Positions 54,950-64,000 of a stretch of DNA of 64,000 bases are shown here, in pieces (the stretch's first letter is position 1; every line of letters starts with the position of its first letter). A model generated the notes under the pieces. That model had not been told where the DNA came from. It saw only the letters and a program-made list of their open reading frames with translations, and ran no database searches. Source of the stretch: Pleurotus djamor (taxonomy: Eukaryota; Basidiomycota; Agaricomycetes; Agaricales; Pleurotaceae). The stretch lies in the NCBI GenBank assembly GCA_029747585.1, contig JAPEVF010000068.1, positions 62,037 through 126,036 on the forward strand. The letters are read 5' to 3'. Made by a program: the position numbers and the translations under genes.

Positions 54950-55449
54950 CTTTCTTCTTTGGTTACTGGTATGAATACGGAGTTACATCTTGCAAAGCTC
55001 CTTAGTTCTAACTTTCTCCTTTCCCTCCGTTGTGTTTCTTCTGCTTACTTGGCTCCAATGCTACCTACGGGCAACGCCTGCCCAAATTACTCATGATGTG
55101 CCCATGGCACGCTCGCAGCGGAAGTGTTTGTGACCACGGACCACTGACTGAGGTGGCCCCTGTAACGAAAGCCCCTTTGTCTCGGTTTCTCACGCCACAT
55201 CGCGCCACAGAAGTTCAATTGCCCGCACCTCTCGTGCATGCCATGCAAACCTATGTACAATCGGTCGACGGCCTACTCCTACGATCGACTCAAGAGACCG
55301 CGTATGCATCCAATAACTCGGGTACTTTTGTGCTTCTCCTCAAAACAACAGCTCTTTGAGACTACTTATGTCTCGCTTTACTGCTCTCAGAGTCTCTTCA
55401 AGTTTTAAGTCTCAGANCGAAGACCTCGACTTGGTGTTCCTTCCTTACG
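54950..55449. other. intergenic, convergent 3' ends
   Basis: Spacer between HEN1 and the minus-strand membrane-protein gene. Short frames only, one N at 55417, no recognisable feature. Confidence 0.4.
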
Positions 55450-56621
55450 CTAAGCTCTTTTTTTTGGTCCCTCGCGTAGTGTCACCATACTCAAAACCGT
55501 TGATGGGATGCTTGTCTGTGCTGAATTGTGGGAGCTCGCATCCGGCTGAGGTGGCTCGGTGAAGGTCGTGCTGGTCCATGCTCGGCCTCGGATAACACGT
55601 AGAACGATGAGTTCTGGTGTGAGACACTAGAATGGCCCATGAATACTCAGAAGAAAACAGGCGGGCTCCGCTCACCTGCACTTGTAACATCATAGGATTG
55701 AAAAGAATCTCCGCCGTGTTCTTCATCGCGTACAAGATAATAAATACCAAGCACACCAATGCGTAAGGTAAAGCGGCTTCGATCGTTATCGCTACGATGT
55801 CGGTGTACGTCTGGCCGTACGTTGGACCCAACGCGGAACGAATTTTATGGCGGGCGTAGAGCAAGCGTGCGACGAGCAATACTGTGAGGAGGATGTTGAG
55901 GGTCATGGAGATCGACCAAAACGGAACGCCATAATCGAATGTCTTGCCAGCCCAAAGGCTAGAGTGGGGTTTCGCGGCTTGAATCGCCACGCACACGGAC
56001 AGCGCTTGTTCGTAAAAAAGTGAGTCTCCAATTGATTATGTCCTTCGGTAGCGTAACCACGCTCACCTGTCGATGCTAAATACATTAATACCGGAAGGGT
56101 AACAATATACCAGTTCTTTCCCCACACAACGAAGACGCGATACAGCTAACAAATCACTAAATTAGCTTCATGAACNTTTTTTGGGTGAAGGAGACGACCT
56201 ACCAGGAGCGCGTCCATGAGGAACGTCGCAACGATTGCGGTACCGTGTCCTACTGTGTTCTCAACGACTGCCTGCTGCTCATGCAGGAATCTACTAGGCC
56301 CCCCTGGATAACTTCGGTCATCAATCCACGCTAGCTCGCTAAACCGAATCTTGCAAATGATGTTAATCGTCCCGAGGAGGAACAGAGTTGTGATGAAGGC
56401 AGCAGATTTCCAAGGTACAGTCTTTTGCTTCAAGATGTGGTACATCGCGACGGCATAAATGGATAGGTGGATTCCTTTCCAAAACCTTATTCAATCACAA
56501 GCGCCATTAAAGAACTGAACGACGCACCGTAGGTCATTGAACCGGCGTGTACCGATGCATGGGTCGCTTGCTCATGCCAAAGAAGCACGGCCGACTCGCT
56601 GGTTGCGTACGGTGAAGGCAT
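55450..56621 (-). CDS. fungal seven-helix membrane protein, function unknown
   Basis: Integral membrane protein of a large family found in mushroom-forming fungi; no function is established. From ATG 56621: MPSPYATSESAVLLWHEQAT, GIHLSIYAVAMYHILKQKTV, then hydrophobic helices: AAFITTLFLLGTINIICKI, GHGTAIVATFLMDALL, IVTLPVLMYLAST, GVPFWSISMTLNILLTVLLV, AALPYALVCLVFIILYAMKN. Between helices are a loop ending FLHEQQAVVEN and the cytosolic basic stretch LLYARHKIRSAL. The last exon starts CLTPELIVLRVIRGRAWTS, a typical C-terminal signature in this family, and ends LREGPKKRA. Five to six introns. An N at 56176 lies inside an intron beside an A/T run. Confidence 0.85.
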
Positions 56622-58473
56622 AGTGTCTTCTTCGAAAGCAGTACTTCAAGATCACTCCTTCCCCAGTGAACATTCGTGTTATATCCCAAATTTAGACCCC
56701 AAGATAACTGCCACCTCGAGACTAGGAGGCTTCACCCATCTTTTCANTTTTTTGAAATCAATCAGCAACGTGATGAGACCCTTGCGGTCCTTCTGCCTTC
56801 TTCAGTTAAGTCAAACCTTCCTTCTCGCCTCACATCGGTAGCGGCTCATTCCCATCACAGTCTTCGTCCGATTCAAGAGTACGTTTCTCATGCACTAACA
56901 TCTTGTATCACTCGAAGCTTCAATGTCCCACTCTCAGCCCTGGATTGATGGAAACCCTTCGACGGACCGTGTTCAATTCACTGATGTCTTGATCCCAACT
57001 CATCAGAAAAGGTTTGTGAACATTCCATTGCTCTTGAAAGCTGGGGAGGTACTCACCAGCCTCTCGCAAGCTTCCGCAGAGAAGCCAGCCAACGAACACT
57101 ACGGTCACCTTGTCAGCTGAATATGATCACAATCTGATTCTTGAGTTGAAGCTGTGACGATACACACCATCAGGTATCCCGGAATCCTGATCAGCGAGGT
57201 TGATTTCTCAACTCAGTGTTCAACTAAAATATCAAGTTACTCAACCAATGAAAATATGATGAAAATGACAGCCCAGCATCCCAAGCACAGGCTTCCGGGC
57301 GCCTTTAAAACATATTCAAAGTCCTTCAAAGCCAGACACAAGACACGCTGGGGTTCTTTATTTGGAATTGGATGCTGCCCGACTTGGAGGGGTCTCTGCT
57401 CTGGTGAACGAAAAATGACGAGGAGGAGGACTGGGAGTCTACTTCTCGGCATTGAGGGGGCTATCTCGTGAAATGACTTTGGGCTTGAGGATAGTAGGAG
57501 AGGCTACGCTGGCAATGGCGGTGGTACTGGCGCGATCACAGTTGGAACCATGACTGATTTTTAAAGCAGGGGGGAAAGAGTAGCTTTGGGACTTTTGAAG
57601 GCTGGGTATAACGGAGATGCAAGAGATGCAAGCTTAGATACTTGGGCCGGAACTCTACTCTAGCACTTTCGTGAGTTCCGTTGAAATTGAAAAGCTCAAC
57701 ATTGCTCTTATTCTGAGGCTCATTATCAGCATCAGAGCGACCCCAATCAGCAGCCCACAACTCGGGCTCGCGTAGTCACTAGTCATGCCTCCGTGCTCAA
57801 ACAAGTGGAGTTATTGTCCAAGAAAGGAAGTCCACTTACCATATTTGGGCTGCATCACTGAAACGAGCGCTCGCCTTCGGCCATCTCTCCACCGGAAAGT
57901 GTATCAAAGAACTTCCCCCATAAAGTGTGGTACATCGATGATTTGTTAAGGTTACAACAGCGCTCTGAGCCCGCTCGTCGGTAGGATCGTGGTCAAAACA
58001 TGTGCAGTGTAACTACGCGGATTCGCACCACGGTTTGGTTTAACTGTTTTTGCTCTTCCACACTGAATCCTGATATCCTTGCTGCTCAGGTAGAAGAATT
58101 GTGTAAGCTACCTTCGACACTCGAACGAAACCTGTGTGTGTCGAGTCACCGTTCAATGGTCCTTACATCCATCCTTTTGTCCGACCCATTTTCTTGACTA
58201 TTCCTGCTCAGGTGTCGCACACACCACCGTGGTGGAAGTTGATGTTCTGATTGGCGACTACCAACGGGCGCATCAGTGATTCGTGAGCTGTCAAATGCTC
58301 TTGCTATGTCCTGCTCGATGAAGTGAGATCCTTCCACTCTGGTATACTCCATATGGGCTAAAATTGATATGTTTTTCTGTCAGTGACTCCGGCGGTTTGA
58401 TCTCCTGAAGGTCAATCGTTCGATGGACTCATTAAACCTCTTTGAAATAAGCCTCATGCGGCTTCATCTGTGG
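56622..58473. other. mostly non-coding; contains a decayed HEN1 fragment
   Basis: Apart from the HEN1-like fragment listed separately, only small frames are seen. One is an ATG-started 65-codon frame at 56923-57120 (MSHSQPWIDGNPSTDRVQFT) of unknown nature. An N at 56747 again precedes a T-run. Nothing else is supported. Confidence 0.35.
57362..57650 (+). pseudogene. decayed partial copy of the HEN1 3' end
   Basis: Two blocks match the acidic tail of the HEN1 gene in the same orientation and order. One is around GAGGAGGAGGACTGGGAGTC (57420-57440), matching 54653-54673. The other, around 57600-57645 (GGAGATGCAAG and GCTTAGATACTT), matches 54919-54945. Between them the copy is shortened and frames are broken by stops. 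A further weak match (TTGGATGC) lies upstream at about 57365. It has no methyltransferase core, so it cannot be functional as HEN1. Confidence 0.55.
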
Positions 58474-58480
58474 TATAAAG
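58474..58480 (+). promoter_or_regulatory. TATA box of the small secreted protein gene
   Basis: TATAAAG lies 100 bases upstream of the ATG at 58574 and is followed by a pyrimidine-rich leader. Confidence 0.5.
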
Positions 58481-58573
58481 CTACGCAGACTCTGTTCCCT
58501 TTCTCAGTAGTCCCTCTTCTTTCTTTTCTTTCCAAGTCCTCCTTTCTTTCGACCCAATACTTGACTATCTGAG

Positions 58574-59165
58574 ATGGTCGCATTTTTCAGCTTAGTGTCT
58601 GCGTCTTTCCTTCTTGCTGCTGGCTCGGGTAGATTTCTCCACGATAAGTCATGCTCGCTTTACTAATTCACGCGGTGTCGATCCAGCTCTAGGGGCCCCA
58701 CAACCTGCTCCTTCAGGGTTAAGTGCCGTAGCTGTCCACTATTACGACCTATCAGCACGTCAAGCACCTGGTCTCAATGGGACAGCCATCCCTGATCAAT
58801 GCAAATCTCAATGTGACGGCCTCGTCAAGCTACAGAGCTGTAATGGAGATCTACAATGCATATGTAATGACGGGACAGCCGACTCGCTGAATTCATGCTT
58901 CAAATGTATCCTTTCCTTGGACAACACGACCGAAGGTCATGATGTGCTACAAACAGCGCTTGACAGTGAGTGTCAAGACGTCAAAGGCCTATTTACGAAC
59001 CGTGCTTTCTGACGTTCACGGTTTTCAGAGTACCATGATGCTTGCAAGGAAGCTGGGGTCAATGTGAAGAGCGAAAAGTTGAATGGCGCTTCGGAGATGA
59101 GACCAGCGGTGCTGGGTATTTCAGTGTTGATGCTTCTTGTAGCCACGGCCGCGACGCTACTTTAG
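58574..59165 (+). CDS. small Cys-rich, probably GPI-anchored surface protein
   Basis: Three exons (58574 to about 58628, then about 58687-58960, then about 59027-59165) give a protein of about 155 residues. Signal peptide MVAFFSLVSASFLLAAGS spliced to ALGAPQPAPSGLS. The core holds eight Cys: DQCKSQCDGLVKLQSCN, DLQCICNDGTADSLNSCFKC and, after the second intron, YHDACKEAGV. The C-terminus is a hydrophobic tail (AVLGISVLMLLVATAATLL) of the kind replaced by a GPI anchor. The pattern recalls CFEM-like or other fungal surface Cys-rich proteins, but no family is firmly matched. Function unknown; cell-wall or effector-like roles are possibilities only. Confidence 0.75.
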
Positions 59166-59689
59166 GATATCATGGTCGTTGTTTGAGTATGAAGCGGCTT
59201 GGAAAATTCGAATTGTCAATACTTAGTGCTAAGGCAGCCACAGAGGGGGATTTCCAAGCTTCGGATAGTCAATATTCTGGAGCCATCAGTGCTATTATAT
59301 CACTCACACCTAACTCCAAGAATGATGGATCACCGACTCGTCCTCATTCTATGAGTCTGAGGATGTAGGTTGTCTCAGAGTCCTATGATATATACACCCA
59401 CCGAATTTGAAATTTCTTCACCAGGATGAATGTTACAAACTGAAGTTGGAAGTAAATGATCCGATCCACATAAGTCAAGGGATCGTCGGCTTGGCGTCAG
59501 CAACTTGTCTCAAGACCAGGCGCCATGATGGGCACAACATCGTGATCGAGATCGAGCGACAAAAGACGGGAGCCACCAGGGAGCCACACAATGTAATTGC
59601 GACTAGCACTGCGCGCATGGAAAGTTACTTTAAAGGCGCGGATTGAATGAGTAACAAAATATTATCCAAATGTAGATTAAAGGAATATT

Positions 59690-59945
59690 TGCTTACTTTT
59701 ATTCAAAGTTCGCTATAAAGTTACAATTGTTACTGTCCCGAAAAGTATGAAACGGGACCCGAAGCAGTACGCTATGGATAACTTATTACGTTATTATTTG
59801 CATACCGATTGGTTACTTTGTGGGAAAGTAACAAAGGTCAGGGGCCTTGTTACTTTGTCACAAAGTACGGTGTCGGTTCGAAAATAGTAACAGACAAATA
59901 AAGACCATTTGCATACTTTTTCACACAGTAACAAAATGATAACAA
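59690..59945. repeat. AT-rich block with GTTAC/GTAAC inverted repeats, possible MITE
   Basis: The block repeats GTTAC and GTAAC motifs many times. Perfect 8-base arms GTTACTTT (59812-59819) and AAAGTAAC (59825-59832) form a hairpin with a 5-base loop. A second inverted pair, AGTAACAA (59827-59834) and TTGTTACT (59847-59854), overlaps it. Base composition is markedly richer in A/T than the flanks and no reading frame is conserved. This fits a non-autonomous DNA transposon or its terminal part, but clear outer ends were not found. Confidence 0.5.
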
Positions 59946-59952
59946 ATCCCAA

Positions 59953-60097
59953 TTTGGTGATTTTCTCAATTTGGTAATTTTCTCGATTTGGTGATTTTCT
60001 CAATTTGGTTATTTTTTCGATTTGGTTATTTTCTCAATTTGGCTATATTCTCAATTTGGTTATATTCTCAATTTGGTTATTTTTTCAATTTGGCTAT
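59953..60097 (+). repeat. tandem repeat, 17-base unit, about 8.5 copies
   Basis: Direct repeats of the unit TTTGGTTATTTTCTCAA with small changes (GTGA, GTAA, GCTA in the middle; CTCGA or TTCAA at the end). All units read are 17 bases, so the array is regular. It directly adjoins the GTTAC-rich inverted-repeat block and ends at the boundary with ordinary GC content. Confidence 0.92.
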
Positions 60098-60139
60098 GTG
60101 CCAACCTGACCTTGAGCGCCTTGGAACTGGACGGGATCT

Positions 60140-61572
60140 CTAGCTTCGAACGTCATCTCTACAGTTGAATGATACAACACCCCTCACCCTCAGTTCCCTC
60201 TCAAAATCATCAATAGGTACTTATACTGATCAAAACTTCTAGGCAGCGACGGCTTGGAAGGCACTTACCGTAGTCCAGGTACCTTTCCAACCTGTTTTCG
60301 CACCAAGAAACTCGACCGTTCCCTGTTTTCAAGCTTCCGTCGATCCTAGAACTCCATCCAAAGTGAGTGAAAGCACCCTGCATCGAATAGAAACGACTCA
60401 CCAAACATACTTGTAGGCATCCCGAACGAAAAACCGAAATTTTCAGAAATCTTCCTCAGAGCCGAATCAAGGACGAGCCAACCAATACTCGGTCCACCCT
60501 TTCGCGAACTCAGCCAGAGATACCCTGAGCACCAAGGACCACGAGGGTATCATTGCTGGATGCGGGCGTTTGGATGCGGATGAGATATGGGGCAAGTTGC
60601 GCTGGGAGAGAGTGTGTGTGTGGAAAGTTAGTCTAACGGACACAGATAGGCACGTATATCATTCCCAAGTACTCACACATGTTGTCTATGCCCTTAATAC
60701 ACCTTCTCCGATCAATTTTTGGTGTGCGCGAGTGATGTTTGAAGGTACCGGCCCCGGGGGACGGGTAACCCATGAACTACTAAAAACTTTGTTCAGGTTG
60801 TCGTACATACATGACAAGATGGACACATAACATACCTTCAAGGTTCCGCAGCGATTGGATAGACGAAGCTAGTTGCGAGTGGGCAACTCAGTGATCTAGG
60901 CAGGAGGGGAAAATCAGAAAAACGAAAAATCGTGAGTAACACACGCATTAACAGCAATAAATCAACTCACATAACATTCGCATAGGTCCTACAGGTATAC
61001 CCCCATCGCTCCTCCAGCGTTTTGAGCAATTTCCAAGATTTCGACCAAGGTGGACGATCTACAGTCGAAATTTCGAAAACTCATCCGATCGTCTCGTAAC
61101 CACGATCCAAGACTCGCCCATGCCGTAGCAACTCGAGGTTGTAGTCTAATTGAGCCAGCGTCTCGGCGTGCTCCTGTGATTCGAGATTTTCTGCGCGGGC
61201 AGAGGGAGAATCAAAGGTACTGTTTTCCACATTTGATGTCAGTGCTTCCTAACCAATAGTCAACCATGGATAGACAGCATACCCTTCTAGGTACTGCAAG
61301 AACCCAAGCGTTCCATCGAGGTTCAAGCCGGGAAATCGAAAAATTCAAGATTTGGTGCGGATGGGGTGACCTTGGACGAAAATGTCATACTCCATCGTAG
61401 CCTTTCGTAAGCTCGGCTGGACAGACGTGGCTGACTCAGAAACTCGGTGGTATAGCTGCGTTAGGCCAGAGGTACGGCGTTGGTGAGTTATGTGGGGATT
61501 TGTGACGCAGCGGGGGGAAATGAGAAGGACCTTTATTTCTTGATCAGGGCTCGGTGAAATGATATAAAACAA
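60140..61572 (-). pseudogene. unassigned minus-strand coding remnant
   Basis: One minus-strand frame from 61572 to about 60980 reads protein-like almost throughout but has three internal stops. Examples are VSESATSVQPSLRKATMEYD, GLNLDGTLGFLQYLEG, SARAENLESQEHAETLAQLD and WSKSWKLLKTLEERWGYTC. A second section (about 60610-60420) includes SLAEFAKGWTEYWLARP and KFRFFVRDAYKYVW in one frame, again with two internal TGA. The family is not recognised. It may be a decayed gene or mobile-element gene, or a real gene whose exons I cannot join; the extents are approximate. Confidence 0.3.
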
Positions 61573-64000
61573 TGTATAGGTGACTTACCATGCATGGGAC
61601 ACGATGATCTAACCGTTCATTCAAGGCTTGTATGAGAAAATCAAGGATTCTACCTGGAGGGGCAAATGGGTGTCGCGGTACTTACATTCGTTCCGGTTGT
61701 ATGCGATCATTGAGCATGCAGAACGCATGATGCAGAGGCAGAGGTGGTCTAGGACAACGAACAAGGTCAATTCAAGGTCGGCCCCACAACTTAGCAAGAC
61801 AACTCACTTTGATCCCGACGACAGTGAGCGAGGAGCCGCCAAGGGGCCATATACGCACGCGCTGATGGTATTCACTCTGAGTACCCGGAAGCAGCTCCAG
61901 GAGCTGTCTGAGGCGCGTTCTCTTCCACCTTCGTGGTGGTTTGGGCATAGTAGCCTGGGTTCGGCAGCAGCATCACGACAGGACGGGGAAAGTGGCAGGG
62001 CCGGGCGAGGGAGAAGGAAAGCAAAGGGAGACGGACGAAACCCCGAAGCCGTGACATATCTCGATACTGCTGTCCCTCAACGTGCACCATTTTATCAGGA
62101 ATTTCGGCGTATACCGATCTGCGAGATGCCTTGACGGCTCTCCGACCACTGGCAGAGGGTTGGACAGTTACCAACTCGGGTGAAACCAATCACTACTTGA
62201 CAAGACAATGCGCCGTCGGAGGTAAATACTGATCACGATCATTCAACGCAGACGATATGAAAAACGGCCAAGTTCTTCAGCAAACCTGCAGGGATATGAG
62301 GATAATTCAGATACGCAAAGCTGACATGAGTACTTACCAGTGTGAATCTGTCTTTATGGAAAAAGACTCGAATCCGCTTGTCCCTTCTCATTTTCCACCT
62401 TCTCCGAGTGATGGAGTTGTATGTGAACGTATCGTCCGCCCTGGACGAGTCACAGACGAGATGGATGGCGAGGCGCATCCAACCATCACTCCCGTACCCT
62501 CTGATCGTAGCGTGCCGGTGTCCTCTATGTTCGAGTTCTCTATACAACGATTGAGTGTGGATCCAAGAGTCAGGAAACTTCGTCACCTACATTAGAGCCA
62601 GATGCTCTACGCCCACGAACTTGTCTCCATGTCTTGACATAGCAAGACGCAGCACATGCTTCGCATTTGACACCGTTGTCTTGAGGTCGTCCCGGATATA
62701 CAAGGATACTTGTCCTTGGTATTGAGGTGTGGTGCGTGCCTGCGTAGATGTATCCGTTGCCGGGACAGCGTCGTGGGATGCTCGAGTCTTCCACATTCTT
62801 TCTGATTGATATGAGGGGGGGGACACCGAGCTGAACGTGTGAGGCAACGTTGGGCGTGGGGATTGACGCCCGTCTTCTCCTCTATCAACACGACCATATT
62901 CGTTCCCCAGAGTCACATCTCTTCCTCAATCCGGGGAAGGACACCCATATTCGATGCATCAAGGGCAGTACGACCCAGGGACGATTCGCGACGGACTTGA
63001 AAGCTTGCACAAATCGCGCCTTGACGTCTTCGTTTGTTCGGCGAAACCTTGACTGTCTCTCCCTCCCTTCCTCGCGCCACCTCATAGCCAGCCACAAAGA
63101 CGCATCGCACAGCAAGGTCGAATCCGAGCCATCGAAACCTGCGCCATGTATCAGTACGAGTCTACACGATGATGGATATATCTACCAATAGGATCGGGTG
63201 GGGGATCTGTGATGATAGGCTGTCAAATGGGTGTGCCGGAGCCGGAAGCCTGGAATGCACAACGCTGGTGAGTAGTACTCTCTGATGCAAGTTAGATGAG
63301 GAACGAACCCATGGTGTTAGGGATGCTCCGACCTCCCAGGCTCACAACTGTCATCATCGCATCACATCAATCCAGCCTGGGCGGCATCAACCAAGTCCAA
63401 CTCCTCCCAAAACCATGTCATCTTCGCTCCAAACACACAGAACAAACACGCGGAAAAGGACTGTAGGGAGCCATCGAAGCCGCTGGTACCAGTCTAGGTC
63501 ACTGCGGAACTTGTTCCATTCACCCTGCGCCTTGCGATGTTCGAATCGTTGCTTACCGTCACAGTCGCAGCAGCCTAACCCGATGTGTGATCGGTCGGCT
63601 CGCTTTCCACAGACCTCGAGGCCTCACCAATGGCCTCGAGTACACCTACTCATCCCCATCTGCCTACACCGCAGATCGGGGAGTGAGTTCTACAAGGGGA
63701 AAGGGCAGTGTAAGTAGTAAATTCAGTCAAATTCGCGAAGAAAGAATACTCACTAACTCTGTGGTACCTAGATCTGAAATTCTGCATCTCCACCCATGTT
63801 TCCATCTTCCAGCACTATCCAACCAGCTACGATCCCGGGGCCGAGGCCNATTTCGACGTTTTCATCCTTTTGACCGTTTCGTTCGTTCATCCATGGAAAC
63901 TCGACGGAACCACACGGGAACGAGTTTCCATGAGAGGTATGTCGTATCCTTGTCTGTAGTCCGAATGAAATAACGCTGACACCAGTATTACCGGTTCTAG
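61573..64000. other. no supported gene; scattered open frames
   Basis: Overlapping frames on both strands, none with a recognised motif. The most protein-like are minus 62587-62730 (GQVSLYIRDDLKTTVSNAKH) and minus 61585-61660 (LDFLIQALNERLDHRVPCM). The plus-strand stretch 63600-63935, with an N at 63849, may hold exons of a gene running off the right edge, but I cannot name it. Confidence 0.3.

Noticed and set aside
59953..60097. Tandem array considered as a CRISPR array or telomere-like repeat
   Set aside because: Units are contiguous with no spacers, the organism is a eukaryote, and the unit is not a telomere motif.

Overview
This window looks like nuclear DNA of a filamentous basidiomycete, most likely a plant-biomass-degrading Agaricomycete. 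Almost every gene is cut by many short introns (about 50-70 bases, GT-AG). The gene content also fits: GH10 xylanases with fungal CBM1 domains, AA3_3-type alcohol oxidases, histidine-acid phosphatases of the phytase type, a small Cys-rich GPI-type protein and a seven-helix membrane protein of a kind common in mushroom-forming fungi. Species was not determined. All gene models come from reading both strands and joining exons by eye; conserved family motifs decided the joins.

Layout. 1-1.8 kb: 3' part of a G-protein alpha subunit lacking the catalytic Gln. 1.8-8.9 kb: gene-poor stretch with no supported gene. 9.2-18.3 kb: housekeeping and regulatory genes (bHLH factor, TAN1 tRNA-acetylation protein, TEA/ATTS factor, replication factor C small subunit). 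18.8-29 kb: two phytase-like phosphatases in opposite orientation on either side of a stretch rich in single Ns, which holds a Nudix hydrolase, a ZIP zinc transporter and an HD-domain hydrolase. 29-37 kb: methionine aminopeptidase 2, then two tandem alcohol oxidases, all on the minus strand. 37.7-48.6 kb: four GH10 xylanases on the plus strand, two without and two with CBM1, with a minus-strand C2H2 factor before the last. 48.6-56.6 kb: a tail-anchored protein, PWP1 ribosome-biogenesis protein, HEN1 small-RNA methyltransferase (frame broken at a poly-A run) and the seven-helix protein. 57-64 kb: a decayed copy of the HEN1 3' end, a small secreted protein, an AT-rich repeat block and poorly preserved coding traces.

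How it works together: the secreted xylanases, alcohol oxidases and phytases form a lignocellulose and nutrient-acquisition neighbourhood embedded among conserved cellular genes. The xylanases arose by local duplication, since all four share intron positions, including one inside the catalytic Glu codon. I found no defence island, CRISPR array, rRNA or tRNA gene, and no clearly new multi-gene system. The most unusual items are the Gln-less G-alpha, the four-member xylanase array, the HEN1 frame break with its nearby decayed copy, and the repeat block at 59.7-60.1 kb.
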